The notes beneath the pieces were generated by a model. That model saw only the letters and a program-made list of their open reading frames with translations, had not been told where the DNA came from and did no database searches. This document shows positions 26,593 to 34,770 of a stretch of 64,000 nt of DNA, piece by piece. The stretch spans positions 186,001-250,000 of the forward strand of contig NZ_JAFBCX010000009.1 of assembly GCF_016907955.1 (NCBI RefSeq). The letters are read 5' to 3'. Both the position numbers and the translations under genes were made by a program. The first letter of the stretch is position 1, and each line of letters opens with the position of its first letter. The DNA is from Lentzea nigeriaca (GTDB lineage Bacteria > Actinomycetota > Actinomycetes > Mycobacteriales > Pseudonocardiaceae).

Positions 26593-27525
26593 CTACTTCT
26601 GACCCGCGCCGGAGGCCTCACGGGCCTTCCGGTCGGTGTTGAACGGGGTGGTCGTGGTGGCCAGCGGCGCGCACAGCTCACCGCAGTTCACCTGCGAAAG
26701 CGCCTCGGCCGTGGTGTACGGCTTGCCCGTCTTGGAGTTGATCTCCTTGCGGAGCTCGATGTACTTGTCGAAGTCGGCCTCGTCCAGGGCGCGGACCTCG
26801 AAGTTCATCACCGCGTGGTAGGAGCCGCACAGTTCGGCGCAACGGCCGACGAACGCACCGGGACGGTCGATCTGGTCGATCTGGAAGACGTTGTCCTGGT
26901 TGTTCTTCTCCGGCATCGGGAAGACGTCGCGCTTGAAGTGGAACTCCGGCACGAAGAACGAGTGGATGACGTCGGTCGAGCGCAGCTTGAACTGGATGCG
27001 CTTGTGAGCCGGCAGCACCATGATCGGGATCTCACCCGACGTGCCGACCGTGCTGACGACCTTGCCGTCCTCGGTCTTGTGGTCCGGGTACTGGAACTCC
27101 CAGTTCCACTGGAACGCGATCACGTCGACGTTGACGTCGGGCTTGCCCGACTTGTCCGTGACGTAGTTCTGCGTGATGGCGGTGAAGTAGAAAAGCACCG
27201 CCACGATCACCGTCGGCACGACGATGAGCACGATCTCCAGCGGGAGGTTGTACGCCGTCTGACGCGGCAGCTCTTCCGACTTCTTGCGGTGGAAGACCAC
27301 CGACCACAGGATCAGGCCCCACACGATGACGCCGACGACGAGCGCGGCGATCACGGACCAGGTCCAGAGCTCGCGCATCCTCTCGGCCTGCGGCGTGACG
27401 GCCACCGGCCAGCCGAAGCGCAGCACCTCGTCCGTGGAGCAACCGGTGGCCCCGATACCGACCAGGCCGACCAGCCCGGCGGTCTTCGCCAGCCGGGATG
27501 CCCTGGTGCCCTCCTTCAGGCCCAC
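26593..27525 (-). CDS. ctaC: Cytochrome c oxidase subunit II
   Basis: The 310-aa lipoprotein-type subunit has a signal peptide with lipobox GATGC, two membrane helices (WSVIAALVVGVIVWGLILW, LEIVLIVVPTVIVAVLFYF) and a cupredoxin domain with the CuA ligands in VIHSFFVPEF and CAELCGSYHAVM. A C-terminal extension contains a further Cys pair (CGELC). I chose the GTG at 27525, 10 nt after GGAGG. It receives electrons from QcrC in the supercomplex. It is divergent from asnB. Confidence 0.93.
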   Translation of the reverse strand: MGLKEGTRASRLAKTAGLVGLVGIGATGCSTDEVLRFGWPVAVTPQAERMRELWTWSVIAALVVGVIVWGLILWSVVFHRKKSEELPRQTAYNLPLEIVLIVVPTVIVAVLFYFTAITQNYVTDKSGKPDVNVDVIAFQWNWEFQYPDHKTEDGKVVSTVGTSGEIPIMVLPAHKRIQFKLRSTDVIHSFFVPEFHFKRDVFPMPEKNNQDNVFQIDQIDRPGAFVGRCAELCGSYHAVMNFEVRALDEADFDKYIELRKEINSKTGKPYTTAEALSQVNCGELCAPLATTTTPFNTDRKAREASGAGQK

Positions 27526-27705
27526 TGCTCGCCCGCCTCCTCGTTCACAACAACTGGCCATGCCAACGGATCAAGCGGGAGCGTAGCCCAGCGCAACCGC
27601 GCTCACCCCTTGGGGGCACCGCCCTTGCGGTGCAGTTTCGGTCACACAGAGCCGCTTCGGCATACTGGGGCCTTCCCCGTCGTGATTCTGAGAGGTGCGA
27701 GAGCC

Positions 27706-29634
27706 TTGTGCGGCCTGGCAGGACTGGTATGCCCTAGCGAGAACGAGGCCGAATCCGCCCGCCCGGCTGTGGAGGCCGCGCTGCGCTGCATGCGGCACCG
27801 CGGGCCGGACGAGAGCGGCACCCGGCGGGTCGACGAGGTCGTGTTCGGCTTCAACCGCCTCGCCATCATCGACATCGAGCACTCCCACCAGCCCCTGACC
27901 TGGGGTCCGCCGGAGTCGCCGAACCGCTACACGATCAACTTCAACGGCGAGATCTACAACTACCTGGAGCTGCGCGCCGAGCTCACCGAGAAGTACGGCG
28001 CCGTCTTCCACACCGACGGCGACACCGAGACGATCGTCGCCGCGTACCACTACTTCGGTCCCGCGGCGATCACGAAGCTGCGCGGCATGTTCGCCTTCAT
28101 CATCTGGGACGCCGAGCGCCGGATCCTGTTCGGCGGCCGCGACCCATTCGGCATCAAGCCGCTGTACTACGCGAAGGGCGCCGCCGGCGTCGCGTTCTCC
28201 AGCGAGAAGAAGATCCTGCTGGAGATCGCCCCCACGCTCGGCATCGAGCCGAAGATGAACGTCAAGGGCCTGCAGCACTACCTCACGCTGCAGTACGTGC
28301 CCGAGCCCTCCTCGCTGCACGACTCGATCTTCCGCGTGGAGTCCGGCCACTCGTTCACGCTGGTGCCGGGCGAGGCGCCGGTGTTCGAGCGCTACTTCCC
28401 CGCGAATTTCAGGGTGCGCACGGTCCGCAGCGAGGCGGAGGCGGACGCGCTGTACGACGAGATCACGGCGGCGCTGCGCGACTCGGTCGCCAAGCACATG
28501 CGCGCGGACGTGACGGTCGGCTCGTTCCTGTCCGGCGGCATCGACTCGACGGTGGTCGCTGCGCTCGCCAAGGAGCACAACCCGGACCTGATCACGTTCA
28601 CGACGGGCTTCGAGCGTCAGGGCTTCTCCGAGGTCGACGTCGCGGCGGAGTCGGCGGCGCTGATCGGTGTGAAGCACGTCGTCCGCACGGTGAGCGCGCA
28701 GGAGATGATGGACTCCCTGCCGCTGATCACCTGGTACCTGGACGACCCGGTGGCCGACCCGGCGCTGGTGCCGTTGTGGTTCATCGCGCGTGAGGCGCGT
28801 CAGCACGTGAAGGTCGTCCTGTCCGGTGAGGGCGCGGACGAGCTGTTCGGCGGCTACACGATCTACCGCGAGCCGCTGTCGCTGGCGGCGTTCGAGAAGG
28901 TGCCCGGCGCGCTGCGCAAGGCGATGGGCAAGGTCTCCACGAAGATCCCGCAGGGCGTGCGCGGAAAGGACCTGCTGCGTCGTGGCGCGCTCACGCTGGA
29001 GGAGCGCTACTACGGCAACGCCCGGATCTTCCTCGATCCGCAGCTGCGCGAGGTGCTGCGGACGTACGACCCCAACGTCTCGCACATGAACGTCACGGCC
29101 CAGCCGTATCGCGAGTCGCAGCACTGGGACCCGGTCACACGCATGCAGCACGTCGACCTGTTCACGTGGCTGCGCGGCGACATCCTGGTCAAGGCCGACA
29201 AGATGACCATGGCGAACTCGCTGGAGCTGCGCGTCCCGTTCCTGGACCCGGAGGTCTTCAAGATCGCTTCGCAGATCCCGAGTGAGCTGAAGATCACGAA
29301 GGACACCACGAAGTTCGCCCTGCGCAAGGCGATCCGCGACATCGTGCCCGCGCACGTGCTGAACCGCCGCAAGCTCGGCTTCCCCGTGCCGATCCGGCAC
29401 TGGCTCAAGGACGAGATGCACGACTGGGCCGTCGACATCGTGCGCGACTCGCAGACCGACCAGTACCTCGACAAGCACGCGGTGCTGCGCCTGATCGAGG
29501 AGCACCGCTCGGGGATCATCGACCACAGCCGCCGCATCTGGGCGCTGCTGGTGTTCATGATCTGGCACGGCATCTTCGTCGAAGGCCGCATCAAGCCGGA
29601 GATTCCGGAGCCGCACTACCCCGTCAAGCTCTGA
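27706..29634 (+). CDS. asnB: Glutamine-hydrolysing asparagine synthetase
   Basis: The 642-aa enzyme makes asparagine, or amidates a related carboxylate, using glutamine and ATP. The Ntn glutaminase domain must begin with a catalytic Cys at position 2, which fixes the start as TTG at 27706 (TTG-TGC, MCGLAGLV). RHRGPDE and NGEIYNY follow. The synthetase domain has the P-loop SGGIDS, SGEGADELFGGY and KADKMTMANSLELR. In mycobacteria and corynebacteria the homologous AsnB/LtsA amidates meso-diaminopimelate in peptidoglycan; whether that applies here is open. It is divergent from ctaC and ends in a strong terminator. Confidence 0.92.
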   Translation: MCGLAGLVCPSENEAESARPAVEAALRCMRHRGPDESGTRRVDEVVFGFNRLAIIDIEHSHQPLTWGPPESPNRYTINFNGEIYNYLELRAELTEKYGAVFHTDGDTETIVAAYHYFGPAAITKLRGMFAFIIWDAERRILFGGRDPFGIKPLYYAKGAAGVAFSSEKKILLEIAPTLGIEPKMNVKGLQHYLTLQYVPEPSSLHDSIFRVESGHSFTLVPGEAPVFERYFPANFRVRTVRSEAEADALYDEITAALRDSVAKHMRADVTVGSFLSGGIDSTVVAALAKEHNPDLITFTTGFERQGFSEVDVAAESAALIGVKHVVRTVSAQEMMDSLPLITWYLDDPVADPALVPLWFIAREARQHVKVVLSGEGADELFGGYTIYREPLSLAAFEKVPGALRKAMGKVSTKIPQGVRGKDLLRRGALTLEERYYGNARIFLDPQLREVLRTYDPNVSHMNVTAQPYRESQHWDPVTRMQHVDLFTWLRGDILVKADKMTMANSLELRVPFLDPEVFKIASQIPSELKITKDTTKFALRKAIRDIVPAHVLNRRKLGFPVPIRHWLKDEMHDWAVDIVRDSQTDQYLDKHAVLRLIEEHRSGIIDHSRRIWALLVFMIWHGIFVEGRIKPEIPEPHYPVKL

Positions 29635-29637
29635 TGG

Positions 29638-29665
29638 AAGGGCCCCTCTCCGGAGGGGCCCTTTT
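29638..29665 (+). terminator. Terminator after asnB
   Basis: AAGGGCCCCTC and GAGGGGCCCTT (with one extra pair) flank a short loop and run into TTTTC, four bases after the stop. Confidence 0.9.
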
Positions 29666-29668
29666 CAG

Positions 29669-30437
29669 TCACCTGCGGCCTTGCGCGCTACACATCGCAT
29701 ACGAGCTGACGACGGTCTCGGGCGACGCCATCAGCGCCAGATACCGGTCGAACTCGTCATCGGACAACGGCAGCTTCGCGCGCACCTGACGTGCGCTGGT
29801 GGCGAGCAGCCGGCAGCCGGGTGAGCCGCCCTCCCACTCCTGCACCTCGCGGGAGCCACTCACGTCGTGCAGACCGGTGTCGAGCAACGCCTTCTCGATG
29901 CGCGCTCCCCCACGCCAGCTCCGCGCCCGCCTGTTGGAGCAGCGTCAGCAGGGCGTTCTTCACCCGCATGATCAGCTTCGCGTCGTCGGGGGCGGCTTTG
30001 AGCACTTCGAGCGGCAGGCAGTCGAACTCGTCGAGCACGAGCCAGCCGCCGGGACGCAACGAGTCGCGCAGCTTGCGCAGGACGGCGTCGCGGGCGGGGA
30101 GGTAGAAGAGCACCAGGCGGGCATGGACCAGGTCGTACGCATTGCCGGGCAATATATTGGATACCACGTCGTGTTCGAGGAGGACGGTGACGTTGTCGCG
30201 TTCCTCGAGCCGTGAGATGTCCAGGTCGGTGACTGTCACATGCCCGGACGGCGCGACGACGTCGGCGAGCCAGTTCGCCACCGATCCCCCGCCACCGCCG
30301 ACCTCCAGGCAGCGCCAGCCGTCCGTGACGCCGAGCCGCTCGACGCGGGCGAACGTGCCCGCGTCGAGCAGGGAGCTCAGCGCGTCGAACTGCGAATCGA
30401 GCAACTCACCGGTGTCGCCGAACAGGTACGTCCCCAT
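29669..30437 (-). pseudogene. SAM-dependent methyltransferase with frameshift
   Basis: The frame from the ATG at 30437 encodes a class I methyltransferase: LEVGGGGGSVANWLAD (SAM motif I), VTVTDLDISRL, YDLVHARLVLFYLP and LRPGGWLVLDEFD. It remains convincing to about AELAWG, then loses homology. The correct continuation (RIEKALLDTGLHDVSGSR to SSYAMCSAQGRR) lies in the next frame and ends at 29669. The switch falls on a run of five C at 29911-29915; removing one base restores a single frame of about 255 aa. This is either a real frameshift or a homopolymer sequencing error. It follows adoK by 7 bp. Confidence 0.75.
30150..30164. repeat. Diverged AT-rich motif in the methyltransferase gene
   Basis: CAATATATTGGATAC is related to the CAATATATCGG form of the iterated motif. 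On the coding strand it reads VSNILP with an ATA codon. Confidence 0.4.
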
Positions 30438-30444
30438 TGTCCGA

Positions 30445-31419
30445 TCATGGCAGGACCGGGGCGATCTCCTCAGCGGCTTCGTCACCAAAGGCACCACGAA
30501 TGCGGGCGAGCGCCGACTCCCGGTCCAGCACCCACTCCTGCGTTCCGACGGTCTCGAGCACCTCGACGGCGATCAGCGAACCGAGCTGAGCAGCGCGCTC
30601 GATGCTCAGGCCCGAGGTCGTGCCGGCGAGGAAGCCCGCGCGGAAGCCGTCGCCGACACCGGTCGGGTCCGTCTTCGCGACCTCGGCGACCGCGGGGACG
30701 TGCAGCGAGAAGCCGTCCTTGTCGACGATCTCGACGCCCTTGGCGCCGAGCGTGGTGACGCGCTTGCCGACACGAGCGAGGACGTCGGCCTCGCTGAAGC
30801 CGGTCTTCTGCAGCAGCAGCTCCCACTCGTAGTCGTTGCTGAAGAGGTACTCGGCGCCCTCGATGAACGCCCGCGCCTGGTCGCCGTCCATGCGGGCGAG
30901 CTGCTGCGACGGGTCGACGGCGAACCGGTAGCCGCGCTGACGGCACTCCTCGGCGTGCCGGAGCATGGCGGCGGGGTCGTCGGGGCTGATGACGACGAGC
31001 TCGAGGTTCTCGACGCGGCTCGCGATCGGCGCCAGCTCGATGTTGCGCGCCTCGGCCATCGCACCGGCGTAGAAGGAGGCGATCTGGCACATGTCGTCGT
31101 CCGTTGTGCAGACGAACCGCGCGGTGTGCGCGACCTCGGATACGTACACGCCGGACGTGTCGACGCCGTGCCGCTCGAGCCACGAGCGGTAGTCGTCGAA
31201 GTCCTTGCCGACGGCGCCCACGAGCACCGGACGCACCCCGAGGACACCGAGGCCGAACGCGATGTTCGCGCCGATGCCACCGCGGCGGACCACGAGGTCG
31301 TCGACCAGGAAGCTCAGTGACACACGGTCGAGACGCTCCGCGACCAGCTGGTCCGCGAAACGACCCGGAAAGTGCATCAGATGGTCGGTCGCGATGCTGC
31401 CGCACACGGCTACCGGCAC
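30445..31419 (-). CDS. adoK: Adenosine kinase, ribokinase-like (PfkB family)
   Basis: The 324-aa sugar/nucleoside kinase has the PfkB family opening AVCGSIATDHLM, RRGGIGANIAFGLGVLG, and the C-terminal anion-hole and catalytic-base motif DPTGVGDGFRAGF. Its length equals M. tuberculosis AdoK (Rv2202c), which phosphorylates adenosine to AMP for purine salvage, and the locus is syntenic (asnB-adoK-erpA). I chose the GTG at 31419 after GGGAGAGCC. Other ribokinase-family substrates cannot be excluded from sequence. Confidence 0.88.
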   Translation of the reverse strand: MPVAVCGSIATDHLMHFPGRFADQLVAERLDRVSLSFLVDDLVVRRGGIGANIAFGLGVLGVRPVLVGAVGKDFDDYRSWLERHGVDTSGVYVSEVAHTARFVCTTDDDMCQIASFYAGAMAEARNIELAPIASRVENLELVVISPDDPAAMLRHAEECRQRGYRFAVDPSQQLARMDGDQARAFIEGAEYLFSNDYEWELLLQKTGFSEADVLARVGKRVTTLGAKGVEIVDKDGFSLHVPAVAEVAKTDPTGVGDGFRAGFLAGTTSGLSIERAAQLGSLIAVEVLETVGTQEWVLDRESALARIRGAFGDEAAEEIAPVLP

Positions 31420-31560
31420 GTCGGCTCTCCCATTCCCTTGTTGCGCTACGTGACAACCCACCCGGATGAGTGCAGCTGTGAAGACTACCGTTTGGTAGGG
31501 CTACCGCAGGTCAGACCGCCGACATACGGTCGGGACGTGACGATCCCCGAGGCAACCACG

Positions 31561-31710
31561 ATGAGTGAGCTGATCGACGACTGCGCGCAGCTCCCCTTCG
31601 CTCTGACGCACCCCGAGCACCCCCTTCCGGCGCCTCGCGCGGCCGCTCCCTGGCAGGTCGACGATCAGTGCACCCGCCAGGTCGAAGGCCTGACCGAGTA
31701 CGGAGCCTGA
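31561..31710 (+). CDS. Small hypothetical protein
   Basis: This 49-aa frame starts at an ATG with GAGG eight bases upstream and encodes MSELIDDCAQLPFALTHPEH and so on, rich in Pro/Ala/His with two cysteines. It is divergent from adoK and ends before a bidirectional terminator. An in-frame GTG at 31537 is an alternative start. I do not recognise a family; codon bias and site placement support expression only moderately. Confidence 0.4.
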   Translation: MSELIDDCAQLPFALTHPEHPLPAPRAAAPWQVDDQCTRQVEGLTEYGA

Positions 31711-31770
31711 CAGCCGGAACTTGACGGACTCCTGAGCGGCACTTCCGCCAGGTACTTTCCTCTGGCACAG

Positions 31771-31812
31771 CGCGAGGCCGCGTTCCCGTCGGTGCGGGAA
31801 CGCGGCCTCGCG
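31771..31812. terminator. Perfect 18-bp hairpin between convergent genes
   Basis: CGCGAGGCCGCGTTCCCG (31771-31788) and its exact complement (31795-31812) flank a 6-nt loop. It separates the small rightward gene from the erpA-like gene and lacks a T-tract, so it may act as a bidirectional RNA-end stabiliser or terminator. Confidence 0.6.
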
Positions 31813-31823
31813 CGTGGTTCGCC

Positions 31824-32192
31824 TTAGTGGAACGAGTCGCCGCAGGCGCACGACCCGCCGGCGTTCGGGTTGTCGATCGTGAAGCCCTGCTTCTCGATCG
31901 TGTCCACGAAGTCGATGACAGCGCCTTCGACGTACGGGGCGCTCATCCGGTCAACGGCGACCTTCATGCCGTTGAAGTCGCGGAACGCGTCACCGTCGAG
32001 CGTGCGCTCGTCGAAGAACAGCTGGTACCGCAGACCCGCGCAACCACCGGGCTGGACGGCGATGCGCAGGTGCATGTCGTCGCGGCCCTCCTGGTCGAGC
32101 AGCGCCTTGGCCTTGACGGAGGCGGCGTCGGTCAGCGTCACGCCGTGGGTGGGCGCCTCGGAGGTCGAAGCTGCATCCTGAGCGGTCGTCAT
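31824..32192 (-). CDS. erpA: A-type iron-sulfur carrier protein
   Basis: The 122-aa protein has the three conserved cysteines of the IscA/ErpA/SufA family in GGCAGLRYQLFF and CACGDSF, used to carry and deliver Fe-S clusters. The N-terminal 20 residues are a poorly conserved Ser/Thr/Ala tail. It corresponds to Rv2204c. Next to cytochrome and lipoate genes it may serve Rieske or lipoyl synthase maturation, which is inference. The ATG at 32192 is clear. Confidence 0.9.
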   Translation of the reverse strand: MTTAQDAASTSEAPTHGVTLTDAASVKAKALLDQEGRDDMHLRIAVQPGGCAGLRYQLFFDERTLDGDAFRDFNGMKVAVDRMSAPYVEGAVIDFVDTIEKQGFTIDNPNAGGSCACGDSFH

Positions 32193-32323
32193 GGCACTCC
32201 TAAGAGGTCCTTGCGGGCGGTTCGCCCATCAACAACACGGGCGTCTCCCGCTTTGTTCCACTTCCATGGTCCCACAGCGAGCACCCATGTCGAACGTCAC
32301 GTGGACCACCACGCACTCCCCAA

Positions 32324-32445
32324 CCAATATATCAGTCGCGCTCCAACAGGCCTCGTCGTCGCTCTAACGCGACCACTGCCGCGCCACATGCCGCGCCGTT
32401 GCAATGAGACTTTTGCGGGCGTCCGCAATCGACTTTTGCACAGAG
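32324..32445 (+). repeat. Composite repeat, copy C (long spacer, overlaps a gene end)
   Basis: CCAATATATCAGT (32324-32336) and a diverged 50-bp palindrome (32396-32445) lie in the same relative orientation as in copies A, B and D, but 59 nt apart instead of 24. The palindrome retains GCAATGAGACTTT and TCCGCAA. It is wholly inside the 3' coding end of the glycerate kinase gene, where it encodes VQKSIADARKSLIAT on the minus strand. Confidence 0.65.
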
Positions 32446-33413
32446 CCGACGTGGTCGGACACCGAGTAGGCCTCCTGGACGCCGGCGGCGGCCATCTCGC
32501 GGCGGCCGACGGCGACCTGGCCCGCGATGGCGATGCACGGGATGCCGCGTTCGGCGGCGCCGGCGGCTACGGCGGTGATGAGCTTGCCGCGGAGTGACTG
32601 CCAGTCGAAGCTGCCCTCACCGGTGATCACGACATCGGCGGCGTCGAGGGCGGCGTCGAGGCCGGTCAGTTCGCGGACGAGGCCCGCGCCCGACGTCACC
32701 GTGGCGCCGAGAGACAGGAGGGCGGCACCCAGACCGCCGGCGGCTCCGGCGCCCGGTATGTCGGATACGGGCTTGAGGACGTCCATCGCGGCGAGCTTGA
32801 CCTCGAGGCGTTCTACGGCTTCCGGGGACGCGCCCTTTTGCGGGCCGAAGGTGTGCGCGGCGCCGTGCGGGCCGAGGAGCGGGTTTTCGACGTCGGACGC
32901 GGCGACGAGCGATATATCAGTGAGCGAGACGCCGGCGTCGGACAGAGCGGCGAGCATTCCGGCGCCGCCGTCGGTCGTGCCGGAGCCTCCCAGCCCAACC
33001 GTGATGACATCGTTGTCATCCGCCGCTGCCGCGATGAGCTCGCCGACGCCGCGGGTAGTGGCCGTCTCGCAGGATTCCGGACGGAGTTCCGCCGGGATGA
33101 GGTGGAGGCCGCACGCCTCGGCGGACTCGATGTACGCGGTCCGCACGCCGTCGGCCGACACGCTGAGCCAGCGGGCCTCCACGGGCTTGCCGAGCGGGCC
33201 GGTGACGTCGATATATCGGATATCGGCTGGCACGCCGGCAGCCGACATCGCAGCGTGCAGGACGTCCACGAAACCGGGGCCTCCGTCGGCCAGTGGGCGT
33301 TGGGTGATGGCGTCGTCTGGTTTGGCCTCGCGCCAGCCGGTGGCGATGGCGTCGGCGGCCTCACGGGCGGTCAGGGTGCCGCCGAAGCAGTCCGGAGCGA
33401 TGAGTACGCGCAC
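32364..33413 (-). CDS. Glycerate kinase
   Basis: The 349-aa enzyme phosphorylates glycerate (GK family 1, GarK/GlxK type). Motifs: LIAPDCFGGTLTAREAADAI at the start, PLADGGPGFVDVL, GLGGSGTTDGGAG, GPQKGA and VVITGEGSFDWQS. The GTG at 33413 is placed directly before the first strand. Three repeat-family motifs touch this gene: AT-rich sites at 32911 and 33209, and copy C, which supplies the last helix. The C-terminal residues VQKSIADARKSLIATARHV fall where other members have an Ala/Leu-rich helix, and their codons are unusually AT-rich. It corresponds to Rv2205c. Confidence 0.88.
   Translation of the reverse strand: MRVLIAPDCFGGTLTAREAADAIATGWREAKPDDAITQRPLADGGPGFVDVLHAAMSAAGVPADIRYIDVTGPLGKPVEARWLSVSADGVRTAYIESAEACGLHLIPAELRPESCETATTRGVGELIAAAADDNDVITVGLGGSGTTDGGAGMLAALSDAGVSLTDISLVAASDVENPLLGPHGAAHTFGPQKGASPEAVERLEVKLAAMDVLKPVSDIPGAGAAGGLGAALLSLGATVTSGAGLVRELTGLDAALDAADVVITGEGSFDWQSLRGKLITAVAAGAAERGIPCIAIAGQVAVGRREMAAAGVQEAYSVSDHVGSVQKSIADARKSLIATARHVARQWSR
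32911..32923. repeat. AT-rich iterated motif inside the glycerate kinase gene (site 1)
   Basis: GCGATATATCAGT reads LTDISL on the coding strand, with an ATA isoleucine codon. It matches the left end of the composite element at 12 of 13 bases but has no palindrome beside it. Confidence 0.6.
33209..33227. repeat. AT-rich iterated motif inside the glycerate kinase gene (site 2)
   Basis: CGATATATCGGATATCGGC encodes ADIRYID on the coding strand. Seventeen of these bases also occur in the intergenic cluster at 25958. Confidence 0.6.
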
Positions 33414-33443
33414 CTCGCGAAAGGTACAGAAGAACCCCTGTCC

Positions 33444-33449
33444 TACCCT
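33444..33449 (+). promoter_or_regulatory. Possible -10 box for leaderless DUF3043 mRNA
   Basis: TACCCT fits TANNNT and ends 6 nt before the GTG at 33456; no ribosome-binding site is present in this 42-bp divergent gap. Confidence 0.3.
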
Positions 33450-33455
33450 TGTGCC

Positions 33456-34088
33456 GTGAGGTTCCTGCGTCGCAACTCCGACACCACTGCCGAAGCTCCC
33501 GAGTCGGGAGCCGAGCTCGCCGAGCCGCTCGAGAAGGCGCGCAGCGCGGGCAAGGGCAGGCCGACGCCGAAGCGGCGTGAGGCGCAGGGCAGGCGCAGCG
33601 GTCCGGTTCCGCCGCCTCCCCGCACGCAGCGCGAGGCGTTCAAGCGCATGCGCGGCAACAAGGTGAGCAAGGAAGAGCGCCGTGCCGCGGCCGTCGAGCG
33701 TCGTCAGCGCATGATGGCGGGCGACGACAAGTACCTGCTGCCGCGCGACCGCGGACCGGTCAAGGCGTACATCCGCGACCTGGTCGACTCGCGCCGCAAC
33801 CTCATGGGCCTGTTCATGCCGCTCGCGATCCTGGTGTTCGTGGCGCTGCTGACGCCGTCGCTCGCCGTGCAGCAATACGCGACGATGGCGACGACGTTTG
33901 TGCTGATCGTGATGGTCATCGAGGGTCTCGTCCTCGGCCGGATCATCACGAAGAGGGTTCGGGCGAAGTTCCCGAACGAGCCGATCAAGGGCATCTCGAT
34001 CGGCTGGTACTCGTTCATCCGCGCGAGCCAGCTGCGTCGCCTGCGGGTCCCGAAGCCGCGCGTGAAGCCCGGCGACACTGTCAAGTAA
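33456..34088 (+). CDS. DUF3043 membrane protein
   Basis: The 210-aa protein has a basic, Pro-rich cytoplasmic N-terminal region (residues 1-110, with TPKRREAQ and RTQREAFKRMRG), two membrane helices (LFMPLAILVFVALLT and TTFVLIVMVIEGLVLG) and a basic C-terminal tail. The layout and location (between glycerate kinase and cob genes) match Rv2206. Function unknown; the charged tail suggests a nucleic-acid or membrane-associated scaffold, but that is speculation. Confidence 0.85.
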   Translation: MRFLRRNSDTTAEAPESGAELAEPLEKARSAGKGRPTPKRREAQGRRSGPVPPPPRTQREAFKRMRGNKVSKEERRAAAVERRQRMMAGDDKYLLPRDRGPVKAYIRDLVDSRRNLMGLFMPLAILVFVALLTPSLAVQQYATMATTFVLIVMVIEGLVLGRIITKRVRAKFPNEPIKGISIGWYSFIRASQLRRLRVPKPRVKPGDTVK

Positions 34089-34101
34089 AACAGGCAGGTA
34101 C

Positions 34102-34770
34102 GTGCGCGAGAAGCAGCGCAAGCTTCAGCTGCCGGAGAAGCTGCGGTGGAGCCACAACGAGTGGTACCGCCGCTGGCTGCTCCGGCAGTTGCCGTCTCAG
34201 GTCGGGTCCGCGCTCGACGTTGGCTGCGGACTGGGTGACCTGGCGCGGTCGATCAACGCCGAAGAGGTCACCGCGATCGACGCCAGCGCGCGCATGATCG
34301 AGCGTGCGCGGGCGACCAGCGATGATGTCCGATGGATTCACGGTGACGTGCTCACGCAGGAGCTGGGCCGCTACGACGTCGTCACGGCCGAGGCGAGCCT
34401 GCACCACCTGCCGTTGCGCGAGGGCCTCACCAGGCTCGCCGAACTGACCAAGCCCGGCGGGCTGCTGATCGTCATCGGGCTGTACAAGATGGCGACGCCC
34501 GCCGACCGGGCGATGGAGCTCGTGACGTTGCCCGCGAACGCGCTCGTCGGACTGGCGAAGGCCCTCAACGGCACCGGCGGCAAGCCCCACGACGCGGAGA
34601 TGCCGGTGGTGATGACGGCGCCGGCGTTGCCGGAGATCCGCGCGGTGGCAGCCGAGATCACGCCTGGCGCACGCATCCGCAGGCACGTGTTCTGGCGGTA
34701 TTCGCTGGTCTGGCGGGCACCGAAGTTCATTAGCAGTACGAACGATTTCGGTTTAAGCTCCGATGTATGA
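34102..34770 (+). CDS. Class I SAM-dependent methyltransferase
   Basis: The 222-aa protein has SAM motif I ALDVGCGLGDLARS, the acidic residue after strand 2 (VTAIDAS), WIHGDVLT and YDVVTAEASLHHLPL, then LTKPGGLLIVIGLYK. The substrate-binding C-terminal part is long and helical. The GTG at 34102 follows AGGCAGG, and the stop overlaps the aldo/keto reductase start by four bases, so the two are translationally coupled. Substrate unknown. Confidence 0.8.
   Translation: MREKQRKLQLPEKLRWSHNEWYRRWLLRQLPSQVGSALDVGCGLGDLARSINAEEVTAIDASARMIERARATSDDVRWIHGDVLTQELGRYDVVTAEASLHHLPLREGLTRLAELTKPGGLLIVIGLYKMATPADRAMELVTLPANALVGLAKALNGTGGKPHDAEMPVVMTAPALPEIRAVAAEITPGARIRRHVFWRYSLVWRAPKFISSTNDFGLSSDV

Noticed and set aside
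26587..27705. A very long plus-strand frame continuing upstream of asnB through ctaC
   Set aside because: The asparagine synthetase must start with Met-Cys, which fixes TTG at 27706. The upstream part is antisense to the clearly conserved ctaC gene.
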